A model generated the notes under the pieces. It ran no database searches, had not been told where the DNA came from, and saw only the letters and a list, made by a program, of their open reading frames with translations. From Ridgeia piscesae (taxonomy: Eukaryota > Annelida > Polychaeta > Sabellida > Siboglinidae), in contig JAODUO010000125.1 in assembly GCA_025642075.2 (NCBI GenBank), forward strand, positions 377,001 to 441,000: a stretch of 64,000 nt of DNA, written 5' to 3'. A program made the position numbers and the translations under genes. This document shows positions 1 to 14,000 of the stretch, piece by piece. Every line of letters begins with the position of its first letter. Within the stretch, counting starts at the first letter, position 1.

Positions 1-318
1 AAATAAGATATACATGATGGCAAACTCTCCAAATTTGGGTTCATTGCATATAGACAAATGTGGGTTTAGTGTATTCGTACATATAAATTATATAATTGTA
101 GTTAATTATGGTTGCAAACGCGATAAAAAAAATATGGCAGGGTATGAAAATATTCCTAGAAATATAAATACTAAACAGACATCCATCACTAAATAGTGGT
201 ACCTTGGTGAAAAACTCATACATTATTATGAAATATGTTTTGTACAATAAATGACTGATTACCCAGACAGACAGACAGACATTTAACAATATCACTCTGT
301 TGGGAATCTAAACGTTTC
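1..318. other. AT-rich intron upstream of first visible HUWE1 exon
   Basis: No exon, RNA or transposon signature was found. A short CAGA microsatellite lies at about 265-280. By position this is the intron preceding HUWE1 exon 1 of this window. Confidence 0.6.
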
Positions 319-410
319 CTGATGCGTGTCATGTTTGTTGATGCGTGTCATATTTGCTGATGCGTGTCATGTTTGCTGATGCGTGTCATGTTTACTGATG
401 CGTGTCATGT
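319..410 (+). repeat. 19-bp minisatellite ending at exon 1 acceptor
   Basis: There are five tandem copies of a 19-bp unit around GATGCGTGTCATGTTTGCT with one or two substitutions each. The array ends about 10 bp before the acceptor of the first visible exon. Confidence 0.9.
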
Positions 411-420
411 TTCTTGCCAG

Positions 421-3400
421 ATCCTGATCTGCCACCATTTCCCCAGCCATTTGCCACAGCTCTGTTCTCATTCCTCTACCATCTGGCCAGCTACGAGAGT
501 GGTAAGTCACCTGTGTATCATGAAACATCTATGTAGAAATCACTCGCACAGATTGGTTGAGTTCAGAATCTGCAATATAGTAGAACAAATACAAATTACT
601 GAGGTATTTTATGATATTTCACGCTATTCCAGCGAATGAAGCTTCTCATGTGACCCTGTGAATGTTGCTAGAATGTGTTGTTGCAGTGTGAATGTTGACT
701 GTGTTGTTGTTGCAGGCGGAGAAGCCCTCGTGTCTTGTGGCATGATGGAGGCGTTGTTGAAGATTGTCAACTGGTATGGCGAGGGCCAGGAACACATCAC
801 GGTATGTTGACAGTATCAAAATAACAGTACTGCCGGAATAAATTACAGAAATTCAGAACAGATTAATCGATGGAAAATTATCAGGGGTTTTCAAGAATAT
901 TGATAAATCATAATCGTTATCTTGGAATGTCATGGAAAACCATGAACATTTGTTGTCATGGCAGTGACACAAATTGTCAAGCTACATTACTACCGCTTAT
1001 GTGTAACTATTGAGCTTGTACTGGTGGCTGCATCACTTGCTATGGAAGCATGTGTGATGGTAATACAATGATCTTATCAATTGGAATAAATCCTGCCTAT
1101 ATACGTTCTTATTGTCTCGAAAAATATTTGATTTGATTATGGAAATAATGTTTCTCAACCTGTTGGGGAATAGGTCACACACAGGTTTATGTATGTATGG
1201 TTTTGGCAATGAACCTGTTGGACATCGTGTGTATGAATGACTACTGTTGGTTGTAGTTTGTGACAAGAGCCGTGCGAGTGGTTGACCTCATCACTAACTT
1301 GGACATGCAGGCGTTTCAGGCACACGGCGGCCTTTCTACATTCATCAACAGGCTTGAGGTGAGATAAAGTGTGTTGATTGGTATTACAAATATATTGCTC
1401 ACCCCATTTTGGAAATGACATGATCGATCAATCAGGGTTTGGCATTAACTGTTGTCTATTTGCCATACAAAAATAACCTTGGTTGATCAACCGTGGATTT
1501 TAGCTGATTTAATTGACTACCCAGTGGCGACTGCGTCAGCCACAAGAACAGTGCATATACCTGGCCCAATTTGACAGGGATACACGACTAGTGGCAGTCC
1601 TGATAACCTATTCACATTCTATATGTTGCACGAGACATGAGCTAAGTTTGGCTGAAACACGTTGGTGCTATCGACTAAGTTCAGAGTTTTGCCGAGGTAT
1701 TGCTGGCTGACACAGACATAATCAGCGAAGTCAGCAGTGACCACTGGCATGCAATAATGAATAGAACATACTGTCAGCAAGGGTGACATAGACCATAACA
1801 ATTATAAAAGGCTGCACTTTTTGTTGTTCATGAATTATACACAGGCTCAGTGATGATAATATTGACAAGCATATACCTGACCTCTACATGGAGATCAACT
1901 GATCTGAGAGCCGCTAATATAACGTGATTATATGTATGCCTCGTTATGATATAGATTTGGATCTAGTGCAGCAACGTTAGTAAGCTTTATAAACCGTGTA
2001 TAGAGCCCATGTCCGGCATTCTGGCTTTATGGTATTCTTGACGCACCAGTGTCATTGCTTGTTGTGCCCCTTGTATCATGTATGTGTTATCGTGCCTCGC
2101 TTATAATGTGATGTCCTTTTGTGGACCCCAAAGTCCAACAGTAGTGGGTTTTACAGTGTATCGAGCCCACTATGTACTACTCCTAATTTTTATGTCTGCA
2201 TCAGTCTTTCTGATAATATGGTTTATCCCTACAGACTGCATGCAGCCAGTGTATCTAAATGAGTACAAGCACAATCAGGAATCTGACTGCGTTTCATTAA
2301 CACCTCAATGTGTTAAATATGATGCACAACTTGACCTATTTCATGTTTCTCGTGTGTGACATGGCATGTGTTGGTGTTTGTAGCACGAGGTGGACATCTG
2401 CCGCAAGGAACAACCTTTCGTGATCCGCCCTCCTCGCACCGACTCGACCATGGATGTCCAGCCGTCATCGCCCTCCAATCCCGGCCATAGTCCCCCTTCG
2501 CCTCCAGCGTCCGCCTCACCGTCACACACCTGTGACCTCACCATGGAAATGGAGGGTAGTGTCAACCAGGGGGCGTCAACATCGGCTGACCCTCCCATTG
2601 TCTACTTAGATGCACCAGCGAAAGGGCCAAATGGAAAACGTATGTTTGTTCAACGTGTCTTCTTTGTTTTGAAGTAGGCGGAATGATGTGGATCCAATTT
2701 ACGTTGTGTTTGGATACGTTGGAATGTTTGCACCATACAAGTTTTTTAATGTTGAATCTGAATATTTTGTTGGGCTGTTTGCATGATTAATTCTCAAGTG
2801 ACAGTGGTTTTGTGTCAACTGGCATGTTGACGAGCAGAAGGAGAGTTGGGGAGATTGGTTAACTTATGTAGGTGAAACTTTTGAATGCTCAGCTGTACAT
2901 ATGAGTGATGGAAGAGACAGAGCATTGGGTATCTCCACCCACATTGTTTCATGTGTGTTGTGGTCGTTTATACAATGCGAAATTGACGGAGTGTTTCATC
3001 GTTGGATGGCTGTGTTATGTCACTGTCCGTTCTGGTAGTCCCACTTCCTACAGTTAAAACTTTGCATCATTCTGGTTCAAAACTTGAAAATAATCAAACT
3101 TTCGCAGAGATTTACATAGTGTCATAACTTTTAATACAGGTGGATGTGCCCTTGAGTATGTTTGTTGACATTGTTGTCACTGAGTGGGATTAATGTCACT
3201 GAGTGATGTTGTTGACTACTTACAGCTCTCCAGTGCTTCCCTCAGCGTGCAGCTCTGCTCAAGTCCATGCTCAACTTCCTCAAGAAAGCCATCCCTGACC
3301 CGACATTCTCAGAGAGCATTCGCCACTGTGAGTATGCCTTTCTGCAATTAGATCAGTACTAGATGTAAATTGTGTGAGAAAAATGGAAGTTGAGGCGTTG

Positions 3401-5793
3401 TTCGAAATAATATGGAAATATGTGTGTGTATATATATGTGTGTATATATATATACATATATAATATATATATATAATATAATATGACACGTTCTAACGAA
3501 ATGAGTCGTATGTCAGCGAACTTAATTTCGAGAAAACACCGCAGAAACATGCAACTATGATTTTTGACTTTTTGTCACCAATGTATACTTTGATATATTT
3601 TTGGTCAATTGGCAATGCTTATTTCTCATATTATTATTTACTACATTTTGTAGCCTTTTTAGACACACTACGTAACATTTCATGCATGAAGTAATTGATT
3701 GTACATACAGTAATTTATGTTTCTATAAAATTAAGTTATTTGGTGATTAAATTCAGAAACATCAAGGTTTGTTATGCCTCCTACGCAAACAGTATGCGCT
3801 CAATGAAGATAAAACTGACAAGCATATATCTGACATTCGTTTGGAGAACATTTTATCTGAGAGCTGCTGTTGTACTTGTTTGATGCGTATGGCTAGCTAT
3901 TGTTATTAATATTATGGACCATAAAACCAATAATATGAGAATGTGATAGACAAGTCCAGGTGTAAATCAGTAAATGTAATTGCAAAAAATGGAATGTTTT
4001 CAACATAGATGGTAGTCAATAGGTTGCTTTGTTTAATGTGGCAGGCTGTGCTGAATGAGTTGTATGGTATGATAGCTTTGTGTAAAATAAGTAACTAGCT
4101 ATAAAATTAGTTGATGTAACACCTTAAAAATACTCTTACAATATGGACTTTGTGAATCAGGCATGAGCTCAGTGATGATAAATCTGACAAGCATATATCT
4201 GACTTCTGCATGGAGATAATTATGATCTGAGAGCTACTGGTTCATATTATTTTTCATGTTTTATTGTGTGACCTGCACTCTAATTACTTCTTCAGACCGA
4301 GCAAATTATCTATTGTGTATATATTTAGATAGGACACACATTGCTCTTTGTAGATTAGGTTTATCTGCCATTTACCTGTACAGCTCTGTTTACTGCTTTG
4401 TGAAATTATCTTTGAAATGGTGCAACAAACTTCCATCTGGAACAGTAGTTGTTAATCTGCATACTACACATACATTTTGAATCTGAGCCAGTGGTATAGA
4501 GACTAGTCACTAGAGAGTAACTCAGAGGTCACCTAACATAGGTCAAGTTGACAACCACCAGTAAAGATACAGAACTCTTGTTGACCTGTTACAGTGATGG
4601 ATGCATCTCTGCCACGATCCCTCAAACACATCATCAGCAATGCTGACTACTATGGACCTTCACTGTTTCTGCTCGGTAAGTGTGCATGACTTGGAACTGT
4701 CATTAGGCTGTTGGTTGATCTAAATTAGTTGCTCCTCTCAGTCCTTGTTATGCTGGCTCCTATATCGGACTTGGAACTAAGTTTTTGTGATGTCCCCAAA
4801 GATAGATTTATTTGTGGTAAAAGACAGTAGATTGGATACAGTCATCGATCTCTTCTACCAATACGCTATCTCTGATAATAATACTAAAGATTTGGTACTG
4901 GCACTTGTTTGTTTTCAGTTGTGCTTGCAATAAGTGCAATATCGTGTAATGTGATCCTGTGGGAGAGTACTTTTGTGGTTGGTTGTTGACTCATGGTTTT
5001 TGTTTCAACAGCCACCGATGTTGTCACTGTGTACGTGTTCCAAGAACCATCCCTGCTGTCATCACTTCAAGACAAGGGACTCACCGATGTTGTTCTACAA
5101 GCCCTGCTAGTCAAGGATGTGAGTGCAATTTCTAGCATCGACTGGGTTACGTTGAATGTCTGTCCATGTGTCATGTAGGATCTATGAATACAAAGCTGAA
5201 TGCATGAGTTGTCATTAGATGTAAAGTTATTTGGCTGTTTGGCCATCAACATCAGATACCAGCTGTAGAATCATGTACTTGTGTGTTCATGAACCAGACA
5301 CAGGCTCAGTGATGATAAAACAGACAAGCATATACCTGACCTCTACATGGAGACCATTTGTTCTGAGAGCTGCTGGTTCATATTGTATTATGTATATAAC
5401 AGTTTAAAAAATTATGGAATGATTACTCAGGTGACTATTTTGGGATATGGAAAATAAGATTTTATTGTCTAATCTCGTTCAACTTAGATACATTTCACTA
5501 TGCATTCTTCGGTCTTTCACAGGCTGGCCATAACTCCATGTAGAAGCATACTTTGGTGTATAACTCCATGTAGAAGCATACTTTGGTGTAATGTGATAAC
5601 TGTATATTGCTTTAGGTGCCAGCCACAAGGGAGGTTTTGGCGTCACTACCCAACATGTTCAGTGCCCTCTGTCTAAATGCGCGAGGTCTCGAGGCACTCA
5701 TCCGGTGCAAACCATTCGACCGTCTCTTCAAGGTGCTCCTGTCGCCCGACTACTTGCCTGCAATGCGACGTCGGCGGAGTTCAGACCCCCCTG
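421..5793 (+). CDS. HUWE1: HUWE1 exons 1-8: N-terminal helical repeats (DUF908 part)
   Basis: Exons are 421-501, 716-801, 1257-1358, 2384-2639, 3226-3327, 4595-4675, 5012-5118 and 5616-5793. They read through segments matching human HUWE1, for example [100 protein letters not shown] and [18 protein letters not shown]. This is the armadillo-like N-terminal ring of the ligase that holds substrates. Exon 4 contains a Pro/Ser-rich insert (about residues [18 protein letters not shown]) that is diverged from the vertebrate sequence. Introns 3, 5, 7 and 8 around these exons carry snoRNAs. Confidence 0.95.
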
Positions 5794-7952
5794 GTAGGTA
5801 ACCCCAATGCTCCCCATCAGATCAGGAAGTCAGACAACCCTTAAACTTTGAAACAATGAAACAAGAAAAACATGAATATATTATACATCTAAACCCTGAG
5901 ACGCTATCGAGTAGATGCTGCAGCCTAGATGCACAACGATCCCCAGTCAGTGTGCAAGGCCATCATCTGTCTGGTAAACAAAGTGCAATATAGATGACAG
6001 CTCCAGTCATTGTGACGTGTTACTACAGCATGTCACCACCACTGGGTCTGCTACAATCTTGTACAGGCAAGGTAGTGAAGTTGTGAAACACTATTGTTAC
6101 TGATATTCAATATGTGTGTACACAGTTGAAAAACTTTGCTTGAGATACTGTATGGTCTGTACTGTTTTGGGGTGTTAATTGGAGTTGTAAAGTACTGAAT
6201 ATATTTAATACTTTCTAGAATGGAGCACCTGTGCAAATAGTACAGTTTCATCCTAAATAGACAACATTTCACAGTAGCCGCTATCGATACACATACATCA
6301 CGGTAGCCACCAGTCCGAATGCAGCCCCCTGAGAAACCACTTCTCTCCTTGAGGAGCAGGTTCCTTCGGTCTCCGCACTGCACTGTCATCAGACGTCACA
6401 CGCTGTACCTGCCCAAACAAGTGCCGCATACTGCATTCTATAATAGCATTATGCCCTTGTCATGTAATCCAGTTAACCTACAAACACTGTTTCAATTTTT
6501 ATGACGATGAGTGTCAATGAACTGTTCTCTGGTTCTGAAACTTTGTGCTGTAAGAAGATTGGTGATGACACCCTTTGTCTGGCTAGTGTCATCAGTGATA
6601 TCTGTAGCACAGTGCTTGCCATTCACCTTGGAGAACTGACAATCTTCTAGGCACCGTCTCCCCATTCTACTCCAGTTGTTTTGTATATAAAGCCATGTTG
6701 TCAGAATGGCATTCGTCACTTCCTGTGACATTCCAAACATGTTGATGTTGAATTGTTCAAAGAAAAGCCACATGATGACAGTCTGTTAAGGATAACTGTA
6801 TCGATGTTTACCCAAGAATTCAGAGGATATGGATTTCATACAGTTAATTTAATTTATCACATTGGTAGAAAAACTTTGGAGATCGCCATTGTGGCCGAAC
6901 GAATGGCTGTTGAAATAAACTGCTTTGAAACATTTGAAACAAGTTACATGGTAGAGATGTTGAACAAGACGCACAACGATCCCCAGTCAGTGTGCAAGGC
7001 CATCATCTGTCTGGTAAACAAAGTGCAAAATAGATGACAGCTCCAGTCACTGTGTGACACGTGTCATTACAGCATGTCACCACCACTGGGTCTGCTACAA
7101 CCTTAAACACCAGGCAAACTACTGCTTACGAAAGTTCCACAGTCAGTAGTAATTGGTCAGTTAGGAATAGAGTTGACAAATGTTGATGATATTGTGGATG
7201 CAACAACATCAGGAGGAATGTCCCTGCACATAAGTACATAAAGGAAACATTGCCTGTTTAGAGTAGCTCATCTAAACTGTTTCCATCTTCTTAGGTTATT
7301 TGTCCTAGACTTGTTGTACAATACTGTAAATTTGGATGGTCTTGAAACCATGTTTCGGGTAGATTCTTTCAACTTTGCCAAACATGTCTTAAAAATAAAA
7401 TGTTGAACATGTATGATGACACCCTCTGTCTGGCTAGTGTCATCAGAGTGACATCTGTGACACGGTGCTCGCCATTCACCTTGGAGAACTGACATGTCTT
7501 CTAGATGCCGTTTGATACACTGCGTAGCCATGTACTCACAAGTTGTTTATTTAGTACAACTAGTAAATATGATTGTGTGATTGTCAGGTGACACAGCCAG
7601 TAACCTGGGCAGTGCCATGGATGAGTTGATGAGACACCAGCCATCGTTAAGGACAGAGACCACAAAGGCCATTATCAAGGTAAGAAACAGTTAACACAGA
7701 CAGTGCAAGGGTCAGTGGGAGTTTATTCCTACTTCAGCGGCATGGTCAGACAACTATTTATCAGTGCTAAGATTGCAAATAAAGGTTTGGAAATACAGTC
7801 TTGATACATCTAAATACTTATAATTTTGACAGTTGATACTGTATCATATTTTCACATTTTGCTCTGAATTGCATCAGTACTGTTGTAAAAGCAGTGGTGC
7901 AATAGTTTCATATAGGATATGGAATTCTGTATTTTCTAACCACCCCTGCAGG

Positions 7953-8018
<66 letters not shown>

Positions 8019-11000
8019 TGAACCTATTTGAAATGAAGTTGATGTTAACCATGAACATTTGTTTCATTAGCTCCACCAAAAGCTTGACAGTTATAAACTG
8101 ATCACCAGTTTGAACTGAATTTTTAATGGTGTTTATATGACTATATTAAGTCTTCAGCATATTAATAGATCGATAACATAAAAAGCATATTATGCTGATG
8201 GACTGTTTTATACATGTATATACGTAAGTCGTAAAGCATTGTATTTGATCCCCTGTCAGCTTGACTTGAGTGACTGATGGGGATAAAAGCAGTGCGAGAG
8301 AGAATGCCATGTTAGCAATTACACCGTCCTATATGTGCATCTATAGGGTGTTCTGCTAGCTTGGCTATATTGCCTGTTCTGTGTTTCTAATAATAGAACT
8401 GTTTACCAGTTTATATGTCAAAGACTGTTGAGCGGATTGTTTTTGACAAATCGTAAAACAGTTCTGCTATTGGTGATATTTTAAAATCACCTTTGTAATT
8501 ATATCTAAACATTTGGCAAATTGTCTTGTTTGTGAACATGTCAACTTGTGTAATGGCTATTTTATCTTTAATTATATGGAAGTAAAATTGTCTCAACAGA
8601 CAAACAGGTTTCTGCAAAACGCAAAAAAAAATTATTCAGACATGTAAATGTTTATTTTGACATTTCAAAATTGTCACGTTGCAGTTGTTGGAGGAGCTGT
8701 GTTCGATGGGGCGTGACCCCCGCTACATCTGCCAGAAACCCCAGCCAAAGGCAGAGCAGGTGGCAAATGCGGGAGGGCAGTCTCGCATGGGCGACCAGGC
8801 AGCTGTCTCGGACGACGATGAGGAGGACGAGGAAGAAGTAGCCAGCATGCAGACCGGTGTCACTGCCAAACCTGTGGAACTGCCACAGTCCAGCGATCAG
8901 GGGTAGGTATTCGTCACCTCTTGGTTCGTGTGTATAGATACGTATGAATTTGCTACACTTATTGATGTCTGTTTTAAAAACTGCTACTGCGTCGGAGATT
9001 TTTCTTGTGGAGGATTGGTGATTGATCCATTAATGACACAAAGATTTATATTGATGCCATGCAGTATGGGCTGTTCAGTAGAATGGATAAGTAGTCCATT
9101 ACGCAAACAGCACTGGGTAGGAAGGAGTGAGACTCAACAGATTTGAATGTGAATAAATACAGCCAATACAGGGTGATTGGTTTCTTCACAGATATCAGTA
9201 TTTTCCTATTATGGTTGTAGATCGTCAAACAGTGGTCAGGAGCGACGTCCAATTCCCCTCATGGATTATGTCTTGAATGTAGTAAGTACATAATATGATT
9301 TTTACATTTGATTGATATAAATGTTACATTACGTAACAATAATTAAACATACGCAATTAATTATTAATTAGTTTTGTATACATGACTTCCCTGGGAGAAA
9401 CGGATGAAAGAAACTGTATTTGACTTGTGAACAATTTCAATTGTGTGTTGTATGTTTATTGTTATACCTGTGTATGCTTACGAGTTGTAGAATTAATTAT
9501 AAGTTGTAACCATGCTCTTGACTCCTTTAGTGATCAACACACACACACAACTGGAATGTGCATTCTCAGTAATGTTTATGTTGTGTCCCGTCTACTTAGA
9601 TGAAGTTTGTTGAGGCGATCCTCAGCAACAACACAACAGACGACCACTGTCGCGAATTTGTCACTCAGAAAGGCCTCACGCCTCTCATGGGCATCCTTGG
9701 GCTGCCCAACCTGCCCGTAGATTTTCCCACTTCACCCTCGTGTCAGGCAGTTGCCCTCGTCTGTAAGGCCATACTGGTGAGTGTTTGGTAGATGTAGGGT
9801 AAACATATTATATAAATGTTTCCTATGCAAACAATGTGCGCTCAATGATGATAAAATGGACAAGCATATATCTGACATTCATTTGGAGAACATTTGATCT
9901 GAGAGCTGCTATTTTAGTTGTTTGATGTGAATTGCAGGCTGTTATTATTATGTACCATAAAACCAATAATGTTTTAAAAATTACATTAGTAACAGGTAAG
10001 AGGAACATGATAGCCTGGTGCAGGTGTAAATCAGTAAATGTAATTGCAAACAGAAAATGTAATGTTTTCAGCATTGACATTTGTCTTCAGGTGACACATG
10101 GACTGTTTCTTGTTACAGACCCTATCCCACGAACCACTGGTGCTCAAACAGGGCCTGCTCCATCTCAACGAGGTGCTTCAGTCATTAGAGCCACTCCACC
10201 GATTCCTCGATCCACCAGGGGGCTCTGTGCTGCTGCGTGAACTGGCTGGCGTGCAGGGCATGGCTGAGCCGATGTTGTCAGCCCAGGCAATGCCACTTCT
10301 GCATGCGCTGTCATCAGCACACGCCTACATCACCATGTTCACACATGTCTGCAGAGTCGGCCAGGTACAAATATGTTGATGGACAATATGCTTTTATTGA
10401 GCCAGCTTTCACGTTGTGTGGCCAGATTCTGGTGCAACATTAAAGAAATGTTGCATTTTATAATGGCAAACCAATCGAAATAGTGTGACATACATGGGAT
10501 GGTATTATATGTAGGTAGACATACAGTTGCATAGCATTATTATGTGGGATTGTGAAAATAAAATAATTATTCTCTGTGAATCTGGAATACTTTTCTATTT
10601 CTGTGATCATGTTGTCATTAAAAGACAGTGTCAAATAATGTATATTGTCTAAATGATTATAGTAAAATGTGTTTTATTTGTAAAAATCAAAGTTTCATGA
10701 CCTGAAGCAAGTTGACTAACATGATGGTCGTGTGTTTCAGAGTGATGTGAGAAGTATCTCTGTGAGCCACTGGGGCTCTGACCTGGGTCTACTAGTGCTG
10801 CAGGGCCTCAGTAAGTTGTACACGTCCCTTGTGTGGGAGAGCACTGTGCTCCTTGCCTTCTGTAGTGAGGACATCTTGCCCACGGACTGTGACTTTGGAA
10901 AGGCTGACCTAGAGAAGCTTCTTCCTAAGGACGGCAAGATGGCATTGACATCGTCGTCATCGTCGCTTGTCTCAAAGTTGCCGAGACTGGGCAGTGTCGA

Positions 11001-14000
11001 GATGCTCAAGCGCAGCAGTGGCGACATCGGGAGTAATGGTGTCAGTGCCGCGATGCAGTCGTTGACGACGTCAGAGAACAGTGTGACAGCGATGGAGGTG
11101 GAGGACCCTGTGACAACAAGTGGCGATGCGAGTATGTCAGAGTTGTCAACGGTGCTTGCAGCGAAGAAGAGCAAGCTGTCACCCGCAATGCAGGCACAGA
11201 TCAAACAGATCAAGCCACTGCTGTCGGCTTCCTCAAGACTTGGTCGTGCGCTCGCCGAACTATTCGGACTGCTTGTGAAGCTGTGTGTTGGTTCACCGGT
11301 GCGGCAACGGCGTAGTCAGTTGCCACAGAACCCTGTTGCACCGACTGCAGCTGCCCGAGCAGTTGCCACGTCGCTCACAAAGCTGCTGGCCAACGGCCTC
11401 AGTTGGACGCCACCTGAATATTCACCTGTGCCAAAGTTGAGGTATGTGTGAGCATATCAGCGCTGGGGAAATGTTGTTTACTTTGACTTTAAGAGCTTCA
11501 AGAAGAATGTATGACTCATTTTCACTTGTTGGGCTCTATTAATAAAATTCCCAGTTTAAAAAGTCAAACAAGATTACGCTTGGGTAATAATGGCAAGGTT
11601 AATTAAAATTGAAATGCATATATCAATCGATACTTCACGCCAGGTGTGGCTGAATAAAAACCAGGAAATGTGGTTTACACCCACAGTGTCTCGAATACAA
11701 AGCTACCTTGTAACAGTGATATTTGCTTTTGAGGCCTGTTATATGTGAACCTGTTTTTATGTTCGTTGCATGAAATTACCAAGTATAAACGTTTTTCATT
11801 ATACACTGGTGAACAATTTAATTTGTGGTAGTGTACTAGCTGAATTATTGCCATGCACATAGCCTGTAAAAACTCATTTGACTACTGAACAAAGTTCTAC
11901 TGTCTTGTGTAGGTGTAGACACGTGACTTGTATGTCGACAGGTTGACCTTCTTCATATGTTCTGTTGGCTTCACCTCACCCATGCTCTTTGATGAGAAGA
12001 AGTTCCCGTACCACTTGATGCTGCAGAAGTTTCTTTTGTCTGGCGGGCAGGACTCACTCTATGAGTAAGTCTACTAATGTTGTCACTCTCTCTCTCCCTC
12101 CCTCACTCCCTCCTCACTCCCTCCCTCCCTCCTCCCTCCCTCCTCCCTCCTCCCTCCCTCCCTCCCTCCTCCTCCCTCCTCCCTCCCTCCCTCCCTCCCT
12201 CCCTCCCTCCCCCCTCCCTCCTCCCTCCTCCTCCCTCCTCCCTCCCCTCCCCTCCCCTCCCCTCCCTCCCCTCCTCCTCCCCCTCCCTCCCCTCCCTCCC
12301 TCCTCCCCTCCCTCCTCCCCTCCCTCCCTCCCCTCCTCCTCCTCCCTCCCCTCCCTCCCTCCCTCCCTCCCTCCCTCCCTCCCTCCCTCCCTCCCTCCCT
12401 CCTCCCTCCCTCCCTCCTCCCTCCCTCCCTCCCTCCCTCCTCCCTCCTCCTCCCTCCCTCCCTCCCTCCCTCCCTCCCTCCCTCCCTCCCTCCCTCCCTC
12501 CCTCCCTCCCTCCCTCCTCCTCCCTCCCTCCCTCCCTCCCTCCTCCCTCCCTCCTCCCTCCCTCCCTCCCTCCCCCTCCCTCCCTCCCTCCCTCCTCCCT
12601 CCCTCCCTCCCTCCTCCCTCCCTCCCTCCCTCCCTCCCTCCTCTCCACTCTCTCTGCAAACTCTCTCTCTCTCTCTCTCTCTGCAAATTGTATGTAACAG
12701 GACTTTGTGTCCTAAATATGTCACAAATATGTTGCAGTTTTACACCTTATTGTTAAATTAATGTTATACTAAGTTCTGAAATATAGGCATGAATTTTATG
12801 GAATACTGTGGCAAAATTAATTTCCATTTAGCAGCTCTAATTGTAATGTGTAACTGTGTTTGAGCTCTGGAATTATTAGCAGTACTGATTAGCAGCTGTC
12901 TGATGTCACCAGTCACTTGATGTGTAGTGGCCGTGTGAAGTGACAGCTGTGACAGTGACAGTGCCGGTGTACCCATGGGCATTCAGCTGTGGTGGTGCTG
13001 TGTGTCCAAGGATCATCGCAACACCTGTCTCTATAGACCATTTGCTAGTTCTCCACAAATGTGTGCCTTGTGAGTCATTAGTAAAGCACACCAGCTATAA
13101 AATATTATGTTGGAACTATAGTATTTAGCTACATGGTGAAATTATCTTGGTTTTGTGCTGAAACCAGGGCTATTTGGAGCAGCTTTTATTTGTATCCAAC
13201 AGGTGGGAATAATTGGGTAGGAAATTACTGATGTTACAAGATTCCTTTCAGAAAATTGATTTTTTTAACACAAATTTTTTTCTTTCAAAGTCCAGCGTGG
13301 TTTATAGGTGATGAGTTGCATTCTGTGGGTGACAGCGCTTGTGGTGCAGTCACCCTCCCGAGGTTGTTGCGAAGACAACCTGTGTGGACACACCCAGGTG
13401 CACAGGGGCCATCTGATATAAACCTAGCAAAGTAGATACTTTTTGTCTTGGCATGAAAGACAGCTGTTATTTTAGTTTACTGTTAGTGAAAATTGACAAC
13501 AGACTAATCAAAATTACTTCAAATTTGTCTCTTGTTGATGTGAACCAAAGATACAACGTTGTGGATATTTTGTAGGGCCTTCCGCTGGGCGATATCATTT
13601 GGTGGGAAAGTCCCAATTGACGAAGGGCTCGAACATCCATCTTTGCCAGGTAAGTTATGGATACCAACTTCTTGAAGCTGAACCAAGTGAGCCGTAATTT
13701 ATATATTGACTTGCATAAAACATCTGGTGTATGTCTTCCACATGGTTTTTGTTGTGATTTTAAGAGACTTGTTTGTCCATTATTGGGTCATGCAGGATTT
13801 TTAAAAGACTTCAGATGTTTAACCTTTTAGAATATCTGGTCGAATTAGTTGGCTTCGCTGTGCAGCCAGAAACAGCTGTTTGAACTTATCAGCTTTGATG
13901 TGACAACATCTACTGGATAGTTTTGTAATATCTGACGTGAATAGTGTTATAACATATCTCCATTAACTTTTGTGAATTAATGCTTTATAGCATTTTTGTT

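Noticed and set aside
12061..12756. Five overlapping frames of 180-230 codons (Pro/Leu/Ser or Gly/Arg/Glu)
   Set aside because: They arise from the polypyrimidine tract inside HUWE1 intron 15.
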